A stretch of DNA of 64,000 nucleotides from Sphingomonas lacunae (GTDB taxonomy: Bacteria; Pseudomonadota; Alphaproteobacteria; Sphingomonadales; Sphingomonadaceae). The notes below the pieces were generated by a model. The model saw only the letters and a program-made list of their open reading frames with translations, was not told the DNA's origin and did no database searches. A program made the translations under genes and the position numbers. This document shows positions 45,428-54,789 of the stretch, in pieces. The stretch spans positions 2,604,001 to 2,668,000 of the forward strand of contig NZ_CP053015.1 in assembly GCF_012979535.1 (NCBI RefSeq). The letters are read 5' to 3'. How positions within the stretch are numbered: position 1 is the stretch's first letter; each line of letters begins with the position of its first letter.

Positions 45428-46328
45428 GCGAAATGCGATTGAGTTCGGCCTGCGATTCGAGAACGAATTCGTGAAGCCCGTACTGAAATATGTCGCCATC
45501 GCCCATGCGCGCCAAGCGGTCGTCGAACAATTCGATACTGCGGTGGCAATCCGTACGGCGGCCATGTTCCTGTGCCAGCCGTTCGAGATGATAGCGCATT
45601 TGCCCGACGCTGAAGGCCAGACTGCGCGGGAAGACACGGTTGGTCAGCAGGAAATCGGCGATGTGCCAGGGGCGGACATTGTCGCGATAGACATGATAAT
45701 AGGCGCGAAGGCCCGACAACGTCTGGAGCAGCGCGTTCCAGCGGTAATGATCACGGTGACCGCCGATTGCGTCCCCTTCGGGCAGCAGCAGGTGATAATT
45801 GACGTCGAGCAGGCGCAAAGTCGTGTCCGCGCGCTCCACTGCGCTGCCGATGCGCAGGAAATCATGCCCTTCGTTGCGCAGCATCGAGGTGGAAACGGCA
45901 CCGCGGAAGCGGGCGACGTAGCCGCGTGACCAATCGACGAGGCCAGCGAGATCGCGCACCGCCTTGTCGAGCGGCATCCGTTCGAGACGGCGCCAGCCAT
46001 CGTTGAGTGCCTCCCACATTTCCAGCGTGATGGCGGTGCGAACGGCGCGGCCATTGGCCCTCGCCTTGTCGATACAAGCCCGGACCGAGGCGGGATTGGC
46101 AGGATCGAGCAGGAGGATGCCGACGGCATCGCCCTCACTGACATCGGCTTCGGGCGTGACAAAGGATTCCGAAGCAGTGACGCGCAGGACCGAGCGCCAG
46201 TCATCGCCCGAAACGCCATCAGGCAACATGGCGAGTTTGCGCCCCATCATCAGGAGGCGACCGGTCGAATCGGCCCGTTCGGCGTAGCGGGCCAGCCAGT
46301 ATAGGCCATCGGCAGTGCGGCTCAGCAT
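45399..46328 (-). CDS. Alpha-E domain protein
   Basis: About 309 residues, mostly helical. MLSRTADGLYWLARYAERADSTGRLL is the standard start of the alpha-E family, and DVNYHLLLPEGD and FLLTNRVFPRSLAFSVGQM are conserved inside. The ATG at 46328 has GGAGGG upstream; the frame's earlier ATG has not. The family always accompanies the circularly permuted ATP-grasp protein, whose stop lies four bases upstream. Confidence 0.93.
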   Translation of the reverse strand: MLSRTADGLYWLARYAERADSTGRLLMMGRKLAMLPDGVSGDDWRSVLRVTASESFVTPEADVSEGDAVGILLLDPANPASVRACIDKARANGRAVRTAITLEMWEALNDGWRRLERMPLDKAVRDLAGLVDWSRGYVARFRGAVSTSMLRNEGHDFLRIGSAVERADTTLRLLDVNYHLLLPEGDAIGGHRDHYRWNALLQTLSGLRAYYHVYRDNVRPWHIADFLLTNRVFPRSLAFSVGQMRYHLERLAQEHGRRTDCHRSIELFDDRLARMGDGDIFQYGLHEFVLESQAELNRISREIGEAYHF

Positions 46329-46332
46329 CGCA

Positions 46333-47745
46333 TCAACCCTCCAGCACCCAGCTGTCCTTGACCCCGCCACCCTGGCTCGAATTGACCACCAGCGAACCCG
46401 GGGTCAGCGCAACGCGGGTGAGGCCTCCCGGAACCAGACGCACTTCCTTGCCAACCAGGCAATAGGGACGGAAATCGACGTGGCGGCCGACCAGGTCAGC
46501 ATCGTCACCCAGCGTCGGCGCGGTCGACAGGTCAAGCGTCGGCTGGGCGATGAAATCGGCCGGGTTGGCTTTGATACGCCGGGCGTAGGCCTCGACCTCG
46601 GCCTTGGTCGATTTGGGACCGATCAGCATGCCATAGCCGCCGGAGCCGTGGACCTCCTTGGCTACCAGTTCATGGAGGTTATCAAGCACATATTGGCGCT
46701 CGTCCGGCAAGGCGCAGCGCCAGGTTTTGACATTGGGCAGGATCGCCTCCTCCCCCAGATAGAATTTGATCATGTCGGGGACGAAGACATAAATCGCCTT
46801 GTCATCGGCGATGCCGGCGCCGGGGGCGGACACGATGGTCACCTGCCCTGCCCGATAGGCATGGAACAGGCCGGGGACGCCAAGCAGGCTGTCGGGCCGG
46901 AAGGCGAGCGGATCGAGATAGTCGTCGTCTATGCGGCGGTAGATGACATCGACCCGGCGCGGGCCGGCGGTGGTTTTCATCCACACGCCCGCGGCATCGA
47001 CAAACAGGTCAGCCGACTCGACCAGTTCGACGCCCATCAGGTCAGCGAGATAGCTGTGCTCATAATAGGCCGAGTTGAACGGCCCGGGTGTGAGGACAAC
47101 CGCCATCGGCTCACCCTTCGCAGCGGGCGGCGCGACTTCGCGCAGGGTATCAAACAGGAGCTGGGGATAGGTTTCGACCGCGCGGACCGATCCGCCTGCG
47201 AACAGGCGCGGGAACATGCGCTGCATGATCGCCCGGTTTTCGAGCATGTAGGAAACGCCCGAGGGTGTACGGCAATTATCCTCCAGCACCGCATAATCAT
47301 GTGGTCCGGTGCGGACGATGTCGATGCCGACGATATGGCTGTAAACGCCGCCGGGAGGATCAAAACCCAGCATTTGCGGCACGAAGGCGGCGTTGGAATA
47401 GACAAGGTCGGCCGGGATGATGCCGGCGCGGATAATTTCCCCGCGGTGATAGACATCATGGATGAAGGCGTTGAGCGCACGCGCCCTCTGGCGAATACCG
47501 CGATCCAGATGCGCCCATTCGGAGGCGGCAAAGACTCGGGGAATGAGATCAAAGGGAATCAGCCGCTCCGGGTCCCCGCCCTCCCCATAGACAGCGAAGG
47601 TAATGCCGATGCGTCGGAAGATGGCTTCTGCCTCTTCCCGCCGTTGCGCCAAATTATCGAGCCCGGTCGCCTCGATCCAGCGGGCGACCTCCGCATAAGC
47701 GGGGCGCACCGCACCTGATTCGTCGCGCAACTCGTCAAAGGCCAT
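46333..47745 (-). CDS. Circularly permuted ATP-grasp protein
   Basis: A 470-residue protein of the type-2 circularly permuted ATP-grasp family. It shows GDPERLIPFDLIPRVF, IRQRARALNAFIHDVYH, GVYSHIVGIDIVRTGPHDYAVLEDNCRTPSGVSYMLENR and KEVHGSGGYGMLIGP. It probably ligates an amine or amino acid to a carboxylate with ATP. It is first in the Anbu operon; the four genes are thought to form a peptide-tagging or peptide-cleaving system whose substrate is unknown. Confidence 0.93.
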   Translation of the reverse strand: MAFDELRDESGAVRPAYAEVARWIEATGLDNLAQRREEAEAIFRRIGITFAVYGEGGDPERLIPFDLIPRVFAASEWAHLDRGIRQRARALNAFIHDVYHRGEIIRAGIIPADLVYSNAAFVPQMLGFDPPGGVYSHIVGIDIVRTGPHDYAVLEDNCRTPSGVSYMLENRAIMQRMFPRLFAGGSVRAVETYPQLLFDTLREVAPPAAKGEPMAVVLTPGPFNSAYYEHSYLADLMGVELVESADLFVDAAGVWMKTTAGPRRVDVIYRRIDDDYLDPLAFRPDSLLGVPGLFHAYRAGQVTIVSAPGAGIADDKAIYVFVPDMIKFYLGEEAILPNVKTWRCALPDERQYVLDNLHELVAKEVHGSGGYGMLIGPKSTKAEVEAYARRIKANPADFIAQPTLDLSTAPTLGDDADLVGRHVDFRPYCLVGKEVRLVPGGLTRVALTPGSLVVNSSQGGGVKDSWVLEG

Positions 47746-47831
47746 GGCGGCTCCTTTTGCCTATGACAGGCATATGACGATGGATTTTGTTGCAGTGCAA
47801 GAAAAATGCACGGATGCTCAAAAAGGCGCAA

Positions 47832-47859
47832 GGGGCCGCTGCCTTTTGGCAACGGCCCC
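47832..47859 (-). terminator. Terminator of the SPOR operon
   Basis: GGGGCCGTTGCC and GGCAGCGGCCCC form a 12-bp stem with one G-U pair and an AAAA loop on the minus strand, 30 bases after the SPOR gene stop. CCTTTTTG follows a few bases later. Confidence 0.7.
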
Positions 47860-47887
47860 GAAGCTGAGGATAAGGTGTGTCGACAGC

Positions 47888-49339
47888 TTAGCGGCTGGCC
47901 ACGCGGGTCGCTGTCTGACGCGAGGCCCAGCGGACATTCTCTCCCGCCGGAAGCTGACGGACAAAGCAATCGCCACCGGCGCGAACCAGCGCAGCGCAGG
48001 TGCTGGCGGCAGCAGCGCGCGTGGCAAAGCCGGTCGCCGACAGACGGTAGACCGTGCGGCCATTGACCGTGGCCGAAGTGCTGACGCCATCATAGGCGGC
48101 GAGATGCGCGGCATGACGGCGCGACAGGCCCTGCCAACGTTCCTGTGCAACGGCGAGGCGTTCAAAGGCGCCGAGCTGGACCGACCAGCCAGTCGTGCGA
48201 ACCGGACCGGTCGGCGCAGCAGCTGGCGCGACAGCCGGAGCCGCAGCGGTGCGCGCCGGGCGGGCAGCCGGAGCCGGAGCCGGACGGGCGGCAGGCGCTT
48301 CGTTGGCCAGCGGCGCAACCATGGCGACCATGCTGCGAAGCGGCTGGATCACCGGATTGGAAACGAAGACGATGCCGTTGCTTTCGACAACCGGAGCAGG
48401 TGCGGCCGCAACCGAAGCCGGGACATCCGCCTGGGCAATGGCAACAGGAGCGGGCTCGACCTCACCAGTGAACGGACCGGATTCGAGCGCGGCCGACACC
48501 AGTTCTTCGGTTTCCCCACGCGCTGGTGGCGCATAGAGAGCGAGCGGTGCCGGATCGTCACTGGCTGCAAGCATGGGCGCGATCGGAGCGGCCGGACGCA
48601 GGGCCAATTGCTGGGGCATGCCGCCATCATTGACCGGACGCGCGCCAATAAGGCTGGCCACACGCACGGCAGGGCTGTCGGCCTGCGCCAGCTGGGTCCA
48701 TTGAGTCATGCGGGCCTGGACCTGATCAGGCACGAGATCCTGTGCGGCAATCAGGCGCGCTTCGAGCCAGCGGCTCGACAGGGCATAGGCAAGAGCAAGG
48801 TTCTGGCGGTCACGCGCCGAAGACCTACCGGCACGAACAACATCGGTAAGGACAAGCGCGCCGCGCTCTGCCTGACCGGCCATTGCAAGCGCAAGACCAT
48901 AGTCCGAAGCCGGCAGCGACTGGGCGTTGCTATCCAGCAAGGCAACGGCCTCAGCTGACCGGTCCGTGGCGATCATGGCCAGGGCATGACCAATGATGCT
49001 GCGCGAATCGACCGCGCCAAGCTGGCTGGCCGCATCGAAACTTTCCGCCGCAGACTGGAATCGGCCTGAAGCCAGATAGGCCTGGCCCAGCAACGAACGA
49101 TGCGCCGGATCATTCGGCGAAAGCAGCACGGCCGATTCCGCCAGCGTCACCGCCCGTTCAATGCGGCCGCGCTCCAGAGCGCTCTCGGCACGATCGGCAG
49201 TGCGGGCCGCACGTTCCGGGTTCGCACGCGGCGCTTCGCCACCGTTCGCCATGACGACCGCCGAAGGCGCGCCGAGGCCAATGGCAGCAACGACACCTGT
49301 TGCAGCGAGTTTGAGAAAGGCAGTGCGGGTCATGGTCAT
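47888..49339 (-). CDS. TPR and SPOR domain exported protein
   Basis: About 483 residues: Tat- or Sec-like signal peptide (RTAFLKLAATGVVAAIGLGAPSAVV), tetratricopeptide-like helices (residues 50-230, with NPERAARTADRAESALERG and SPNDPAHRSLLGQAYLASG), a long Pro/Ala linker and a C-terminal SPOR domain (WSVQLGAFERLAVAQERWQ... CFVRQLPAG). SPOR domains bind glycan strands stripped of peptides at the division septum. AGGG precedes the ATG at 49339. It is the third gene of a leftward operon behind a ParA-like ATPase and an RHH-like protein. Confidence 0.85.
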   Translation of the reverse strand: MTMTRTAFLKLAATGVVAAIGLGAPSAVVMANGGEAPRANPERAARTADRAESALERGRIERAVTLAESAVLLSPNDPAHRSLLGQAYLASGRFQSAAESFDAASQLGAVDSRSIIGHALAMIATDRSAEAVALLDSNAQSLPASDYGLALAMAGQAERGALVLTDVVRAGRSSARDRQNLALAYALSSRWLEARLIAAQDLVPDQVQARMTQWTQLAQADSPAVRVASLIGARPVNDGGMPQQLALRPAAPIAPMLAASDDPAPLALYAPPARGETEELVSAALESGPFTGEVEPAPVAIAQADVPASVAAAPAPVVESNGIVFVSNPVIQPLRSMVAMVAPLANEAPAARPAPAPAARPARTAAAPAVAPAAAPTGPVRTTGWSVQLGAFERLAVAQERWQGLSRRHAAHLAAYDGVSTSATVNGRTVYRLSATGFATRAAAASTCAALVRAGGDCFVRQLPAGENVRWASRQTATRVASR

Positions 49340-49361
49340 GATTCCCTGTTGCGCAGGCGGT

Positions 49362-50150
49362 TCAATTGGAGGTGCTCGATGCAGGCACCTGCGCGGCGAA
49401 AGCATCGATTTCAGGAAGATCGGCGAGATAGTCGTCGATCAGCTGGATGATGATCTGCTGGGCAGACCGGTTGCTGGTGGCGCTGGCCAGGCGCAGCCGC
49501 AGATGGCGGTGCGGGTCAAGGCGCAACGTGAAGGCGAAATTGCCCCGTGATCCGGCGCGCGAGCGCGCCCGCGGTTGCCGAGTCGCGGCAGTATCAGGCG
49601 CAGCCGGCATGGCGGTGCGTAACGAAGGTGTCGCCGCTGCGGTCACTGCCGAACGGATCGCTTCAAATGCGGTTTCCGAAACCGATTCAACCGGCAAAGG
49701 AGAATCGGAAACGGCCTGTTCAATGGCGCCAAGCGCCTGTTCGATCCGCTGCTGCTGTTCGTGGACGGCAGGCGGCATCACTGATTCTGGAATGGCAACC
49801 CGCGAGTCCAGCGGTTCGACGCTGGCCGGTTCTGTAGCGGGGCTGATCGCCCGTTCCACAGCCTGCCCCAGCGCGTCGAGCGCGTCAGGAAGATGACCGC
49901 CGGGCCGGGTTGCCTCCAGGCCCTGAACCGTCGCCATCGGCGACAGGCCGTGATCGACCATCCGGCCGTGATCCTGACCGCCATGCTGGGGATCAACATC
50001 ATAGCCCATGTCGTTCCAGCCCAGGTCTTCCTGGGCGCCAAAGGCACCAAGGCCAAGCGCCTGTGCCTGCCGACGCATGGCTGGGCGAGCCGCCCCCTTG
50101 CGAGCGAGCAAACCTGCACTGAGCGAGGCGAGCGGTTTGGGATCGGCCAT
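49362..50150 (-). CDS. ParA-partner protein with RHH-like C-terminus
   Basis: About 262 residues. The N-terminus (LASLSAGLLARKGAARPAMR) is a short conserved start found in ParA-linked proteins of alphaproteobacteria; the middle is low in complexity; the C-terminal 50 residues (RGNFAFTLRLDPHRHLRLRLASATSNRSAQQIIIQLIDDYL) look like a ribbon-helix-helix DNA-binding fold. The start at 50150 follows AAAGGA. It lies 17 bases after the ParA-like gene, so it is likely its regulator or DNA-binding partner. Confidence 0.6.
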   Translation of the reverse strand: MADPKPLASLSAGLLARKGAARPAMRRQAQALGLGAFGAQEDLGWNDMGYDVDPQHGGQDHGRMVDHGLSPMATVQGLEATRPGGHLPDALDALGQAVERAISPATEPASVEPLDSRVAIPESVMPPAVHEQQQRIEQALGAIEQAVSDSPLPVESVSETAFEAIRSAVTAAATPSLRTAMPAAPDTAATRQPRARSRAGSRGNFAFTLRLDPHRHLRLRLASATSNRSAQQIIIQLIDDYLADLPEIDAFAAQVPASSTSN

Positions 50151-50167
50151 TATCGGTCCTTTCCCGT

Positions 50168-50890
50168 TCAATTCGCGACGCGGCGGCCAAAGCCACCACC
50201 AAGCGGACGAATCGCACCCGGCAAGGCCTGGGCGGTCATTGCGGGTGCGGAAAACACTGTCCGACGGAAGTTCTTTTCCAGACGGTCGGAAACATAGTCC
50301 CACAGCGCCCTGATTTCTGCTGCAGAACGGCCATTGGGATCGCATTCCATGACGGTGCGCCCATCGATCATCGACGCGGCATAATCGGTGCGGTGGTGCA
50401 GTGTGACTGGAGCAACCGTGCCATGTTGTGACAAGGCGACGGCGGCCTCGCTCGTGATCTTGGCCTTTGGCGTTGCGGCATTGACAACGAAGATCAAGGG
50501 TTTGCCAGCGCGGTCGCACAGGTCAACTGTCGCGCCAACAGCCCGCAAGTCATGTGGGCTGGGCCGGGTCGGCACGATGATAAGTTCGGACACCGAAATC
50601 ACGCTCTGGATGGCCATGGTAATTGCCGGCGGTGTATCGATCACGGCGAGGCGGAAGCCCTGTTGGCGGAGTATCTCAAGATCCGATGCAAGGCGCGCGA
50701 CGGTTGTCTGGGCAAAGGCGGGATATTCGCTGTCGCGTTCATTCCACCAGTCGGCAAGGCTGCCCTGGGGATCAATATCGATAAGCACCACCGGGCCGGC
50801 ACCCGCCAGTTGCGCCTGAACGGCCAGATGCCCGGAGAGGGTCGTCTTGCCCGATCCACCCTTTTGCGAGGCCAATGCTAGAACGCGCAA
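50168..50890 (-). CDS. Orphan ParA/MinD-type ATPase
   Basis: A 240-residue deviant-Walker ATPase: KGGSGKTT at 10-17, LIDIDPQGSLADWW for the Walker A' region, and VIDTPPAI for Walker B. It is of the small plasmid-ParA/PpfA type without a DNA-binding N-terminus. No parB or parS is nearby, so it is not the chromosome partition ATPase; such orphans position protein clusters or polar complexes. It leads an operon with an RHH-like and a SPOR protein, and is divergent from a second SPOR gene. Confidence 0.88.
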   Translation of the reverse strand: MRVLALASQKGGSGKTTLSGHLAVQAQLAGAGPVVLIDIDPQGSLADWWNERDSEYPAFAQTTVARLASDLEILRQQGFRLAVIDTPPAITMAIQSVISVSELIIVPTRPSPHDLRAVGATVDLCDRAGKPLIFVVNAATPKAKITSEAAVALSQHGTVAPVTLHHRTDYAASMIDGRTVMECDPNGRSAAEIRALWDYVSDRLEKNFRRTVFSAPAMTAQALPGAIRPLGGGFGRRVAN

Positions 50891-51081
50891 TCGCTGTCCC
50901 CTTGCGAAAAATCCGCTGAACGTGCGATCTCTTTTTCATTTCTGCCCTAAAATCTGGTTAACGCGTAATCGCCGGACAGTAACAAACGGCCCTCACCCGA
51001 TGGGCTATGCTAACGGCAGGTTCACCATTAAGCTGTTAAGGCGTGCGCATGACCTGCCGCAAATGGGGAGCCCTAACGACC

Positions 51082-52263
51082 ATGTCCCAACAACACAGCC
51101 GAGGCCTGACACGTCTTTTGCGCAACGCGGCCTTGGCCGCCGCGGCAGGGACCATGATGGTGGGCGGAACCACGGCATCCGCAGATGTGCGCGCCGGTGT
51201 GACTGCATGGGAAGCCGGGGATTATGCACGGGCAGTTGCCGAATGGCGCCCCTTGGCAGTGCAAGGCGACCCTGACGCGCAATTCAATCTGGGCCAAGCC
51301 TATAAGCTGGGCCGGGGCGTGCCCCAGGATTTCAGCCAGGCCATCATCTGGTTTCGTTCCGCGGCAGATCAGGGCCACTTGCAGAGCGAGGACAATCTGG
51401 GCCTGGTCATGTATGAAATGGGCCAGAAGGCTGAAGCCCTGCCCTGGCTGCAGCGATCAGCCTCACGCGGCGAACCCCGCGCCCAATATGTTCTGGGCGC
51501 CGAGCTGTTCAATGGCGAACGCATGTCACGCGACTGGCCCCGCGCCTATGCACTGATGAAGCGCGCCAGCGACGCTGGCTTGCAGCGGGCATCCGCGGCG
51601 CTGGTGCAGATGGACCAGCATATTCCGCTGGAACAGCGGCAGCAGGGACTCGCATTGGCGCAGACCATGGAACAGTCGGAAGGGCAGGCTCGCATGGCCG
51701 CCATGACCGCAGTCCCCCCGGCACCGGTCCCGGCCCGCGCACCCACTGTCCGACCCGCCCCGGTGCCGCCGTCGCAGCCGGGCACCAGCTATACGCCCCC
51801 GCCTGTCGGTGGGCCGGTCGCCGTCGCTGCCTTGCCCCCCGCTGTTCCATCTTCGCGCGCGCCGACCGGCCCGCTGGCCGACGGTGACTTGGGCCCGGGT
51901 CTGTCAGCCACCGCCGGCGTCAACGTGCATCAAGGCGTACCTCCGGCAGTTCGTGCCAATGTACGGAATGGCACACCGCCGGGAATCGACCCGAATGTAT
52001 CGACGGCTGTGGCTCGACGCACGGGACCGGCCACCGCTGCACACGGCGCCTGGCGCATCCAGCTGGGCGCCTTTGGTGATCGTGGCCGAGCCACGGCGCT
52101 GTGGTCGCGCGTTTCCGGCCGGCTGGGGGATGCCGAACCAACCTATGTCGCGGTCGGGAACGTCACCAGGTTGCAGGCCGGTCCCTATGCCAGCCGCAAC
52201 GCGGCGCAGAGCGCTTGTGCCGCCGTCCGCGGACTTGCCGACTGCATCGTGGTCAGCCGCTGA
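51082..52263 (+). CDS. Sel1-repeat and SPOR domain exported protein
   Basis: About 393 residues: signal peptide (RLLRNAALAAAAGTMMVGGTTASA), three to four Sel1-type repeats (DPDAQFNLGQAYKLGRGVPQDFSQAIIWFRSAADQG and on), a Pro-rich linker, and a C-terminal SPOR domain (WRIQLGAFGDRGRATALWSRV ... ADCIVVSR). The listed ATG gives a standard signal peptide; an ATG at 51049 is an alternative. It probably binds septal peptidoglycan like the SPOR protein encoded at 47888. The 191-base gap to the ParA gene should hold both promoters. Confidence 0.85.
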   Translation: MSQQHSRGLTRLLRNAALAAAAGTMMVGGTTASADVRAGVTAWEAGDYARAVAEWRPLAVQGDPDAQFNLGQAYKLGRGVPQDFSQAIIWFRSAADQGHLQSEDNLGLVMYEMGQKAEALPWLQRSASRGEPRAQYVLGAELFNGERMSRDWPRAYALMKRASDAGLQRASAALVQMDQHIPLEQRQQGLALAQTMEQSEGQARMAAMTAVPPAPVPARAPTVRPAPVPPSQPGTSYTPPPVGGPVAVAALPPAVPSSRAPTGPLADGDLGPGLSATAGVNVHQGVPPAVRANVRNGTPPGIDPNVSTAVARRTGPATAAHGAWRIQLGAFGDRGRATALWSRVSGRLGDAEPTYVAVGNVTRLQAGPYASRNAAQSACAAVRGLADCIVVSR

Positions 52264-52280
52264 GCCACGGCCCTGGGGTT

Positions 52281-52892
52281 TCAGAAACGCAAGCCGACCG
52301 CCAACACACCCTGGTGGCGGTAAAGCCCGTCGTGGAAATTGGCGTAGCGATACTCACCGCGCAGCAGCCAGCGGCGTGACAGTGTCAATTCCACACCGGC
52401 ACCCGTGTAAAAACCGTCGAGCGCTCCGGGTCTGGTGAAGCTGTGCAGATCAGTGCCGCTGCCCTGATAGCTGACTGATAGGCGGGTGTTGGCATAGCCA
52501 CCCTTGGCATAGGCCGACAGGTTGGTGATGACCGGCAAGCCGACGCGCAGGCCGCCGCTGATGTCGAGGCCGTAGGCCACGCGGATGACATCGCCCGGCG
52601 CGGCATAGTCGCGCATCGTTTTGTCAGCGTGCGAGCTGCCCAGTTCCGCCTCAACACCGAAAAACCAGCCCGGACGCTGCCAGTCATGCCCGATGGCGAT
52701 GGCTGCCATCGTCTCCGGGCCGTCCTTGTCGGGCAGTTCGCTGGCATCGTAACCCGCCATGATCGCGGCCCAGCTGGCGGGGCGCGGATCAGCCGGGCCG
52801 GTCAAACCGTGCGCTTCCGCAGGCGCTGCGCCGATCATTGCGGCGGCAGTCAGCAGGATGCCCGAGACAAGCAGCTGCTTCACACGCTCCAT
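52281..52892 (-). CDS. Outer-membrane beta-barrel protein
   Basis: A 203-residue protein with signal peptide (QLLVSGILLTAAAMIGAAPAEA) and alternating amphipathic strands ending VLAVGLRF, with the C-terminal Phe used by the BAM machinery. The strands WLLRGEYRYANFHDG are like those of the OmpA/Omp25-type small barrels. The start overlaps the end of serB by 13 bases, so it is probably cotranscribed with it, though no link in function is evident. Confidence 0.8.
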   Translation of the reverse strand: MERVKQLLVSGILLTAAAMIGAAPAEAHGLTGPADPRPASWAAIMAGYDASELPDKDGPETMAAIAIGHDWQRPGWFFGVEAELGSSHADKTMRDYAAPGDVIRVAYGLDISGGLRVGLPVITNLSAYAKGGYANTRLSVSYQGSGTDLHSFTRPGALDGFYTGAGVELTLSRRWLLRGEYRYANFHDGLYRHQGVLAVGLRF

Positions 52893-53743
52893 TGCTCCAT
52901 CGGGATACCCTGTGCCCAGAGCAGCGAGGTCAGATTGCCGTGACGGACAGCCGCGTCAGCCGCCCGGACGGCAGCCGCATGACCATGATAGGCGACACCC
53001 AGCCCGGCGGCCTCGATCATTGGTACATCATTGGCACCATCGCCAATCGCCAGCACATCCGACGGGGTGATACGCAGAGCAGCGCACTCGGCATGGAGGG
53101 TGGCGAGTTTTGTGCCACTGTCCACGACTGGCTCGATCACCTTTCCTGTCATATTTCCATCTTTAATTTCAAGAACATTGGCTATTGCCTTATCAAACCC
53201 TATCAACTCGCCGACCGGTTCGGCAAAGCGGGTGAAGCCGCCCGAGACCAGCACGCAGCGCGTGCCATGCGCCTTCATCGTGCGGATGAGTTCGCGTGCA
53301 CCGGGCATCGGCCGGACGCGTTCGGCTAGGCACAGTGCGATGACCTCTTCCGACAGGCCCTCAAGCAGCGCCACGCGTTCGGCCAGCGCGGAGCGGAAGT
53401 CGAGTTCGCCCTGCATGGCGCGCTCGGTAATCGCGGCGATCTGGGGCTTGATGCCGGCATAATCGGCCAGCTCGTCAATGCACTCGACGGTGATCATCGT
53501 CGAATCCATGTCGGCGATGAGCAACGTTTTGCGCCCACGTGCCGTTGCTGGCTGAACAAAGACGTCCCATGCCGCAAGCTGTTCCAGCGCGGCGCGAACC
53601 GCGCCAACATCGCCCGAACAGGCAATGTCGACGGCAAAACCGTCAACCACGGGACCTGCCGTGCCACCGACAGCGTCACAAGCGGCAGAAATGTCTCCAA
53701 CCGCTATGCCATGCGGTGCTACGAGCGTTGCTATGAGTGTCAT
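52880..53743 (-). CDS. serB: Phosphoserine phosphatase
   Basis: A 287-residue HAD phosphatase for the last step of serine synthesis. An N-terminal ACT-like domain (MTLIATLVAPHGIAVGD) precedes the catalytic DMDSTMITVE, SGGFTRFAEPVGE and GDGANDVPMIEAAGLGVA. The ATG at 53743 is the only one giving the full ACT-like domain. Its start codon lies inside the first codons of miaA on the other strand, so the two genes overlap head-to-head by 11 bases. Confidence 0.95.
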   Translation of the reverse strand: MTLIATLVAPHGIAVGDISAACDAVGGTAGPVVDGFAVDIACSGDVGAVRAALEQLAAWDVFVQPATARGRKTLLIADMDSTMITVECIDELADYAGIKPQIAAITERAMQGELDFRSALAERVALLEGLSEEVIALCLAERVRPMPGARELIRTMKAHGTRCVLVSGGFTRFAEPVGELIGFDKAIANVLEIKDGNMTGKVIEPVVDSGTKLATLHAECAALRITPSDVLAIGDGANDVPMIEAAGLGVAYHGHAAAVRAADAAVRHGNLTSLLWAQGIPMEQWSV

Positions 53744-54689
53744 TCGTCCTCCGAAGGTCGCGCTTATCGCGGGACCGACCGCCAGCGGCAAGAGCGCATT
53801 GGCAATCGCGCTGGCAAAATCACTGATGGCGGCGGGACGCGAGGCGTTGATCGTCAATGCCGATGCCAGCCAGGTCTATGCCGATATTCCGATCCTGTCG
53901 GCCGCGCCAACCGCTGCCGAACAGGCCGCTGTGCCGCATGCGCTGGTCGGACATGTGGATGCGTCGGTCAACGTCAATGCGGCGATGTGGGCAGCGGAGG
54001 CGCGCGATGCCGTCATGACGTCATGCGCAGAGGGCGTCGTGCCGATCATCGCGGGCGGCACCGGCCTTTACATCAGGACTCTGATTGATGGCATTGCCCC
54101 GGTTCCCGACATTGACCCGAACGTCAGGGCAGCGGTCCGCGCCTTGCCCCCCGCCGAAGCCCATGCCCGGCTGGCACCACTTGACCCCGTAGCGGCGGCT
54201 AAGCTGCCGCCGACTGACCGGACCCGGGTGCAGCGGGCGCTGGAGGTGGTGCTGTCCAGCGGGCGTACTCTTGGCGACTGGCAGCGAGAAATGGTCGGAG
54301 GGATTGGCGGTGAGGTCAGCCTTGAACCCGTTGTGCTGCTGCCGCCTCGCGACTGGCTCAAGGCGCGTTGCGACCAGCGTCTTGACGTCATGATGGCAGC
54401 GGGAGCGCTCGCCGAGGTGGGCAGATTGATAGCACGCGGGCTTGATCCGGCCCTGCCGGTGATGCGAGCGATTGGCGTGCCCGAACTGGCCACGCATTTG
54501 GCGGGTGAGATGGATCTCGATGCGGCGGTGACACAGGCCAAGATCGCCACCCGCCAATATGCCAAACGGCAATATACATGGCTGCGCGGCCAGTTGCCGC
54601 AGAACTGGCAGCGGGACGGACGACCACTTAATGATTCGCTTGTTGACGAAATTGTAATTAAATTACGTCAAAGGCTGTTGACAGATTAG
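53733..54689 (+). CDS. miaA: tRNA dimethylallyltransferase
   Basis: A 318-residue prenyltransferase that modifies A37 of tRNAs reading U-initial codons. P-loop GPTASGKSALA near residue 12, VNADASQVYADI, IIAGGTGLYIRTLIDG and the C-terminal ATRQYAKRQYTWLRGQ are all present. The start is the ATG at 53733; longer frames have no homology. Promoter and leader must lie within the 5' end of serB. Confidence 0.95.
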   Translation: MSVIRPPKVALIAGPTASGKSALAIALAKSLMAAGREALIVNADASQVYADIPILSAAPTAAEQAAVPHALVGHVDASVNVNAAMWAAEARDAVMTSCAEGVVPIIAGGTGLYIRTLIDGIAPVPDIDPNVRAAVRALPPAEAHARLAPLDPVAAAKLPPTDRTRVQRALEVVLSSGRTLGDWQREMVGGIGGEVSLEPVVLLPPRDWLKARCDQRLDVMMAAGALAEVGRLIARGLDPALPVMRAIGVPELATHLAGEMDLDAAVTQAKIATRQYAKRQYTWLRGQLPQNWQRDGRPLNDSLVDEIVIKLRQRLLTD

Positions 54690-54789
54690 ATTATGCCGCC
54701 TATCCGGCGCGGCCATATCGTGCTAGGGCGTCTCCGTTCACAAGAACCGACGGATACCCCGAGTGCCCAGCCAAGATTGACCTTTGACC

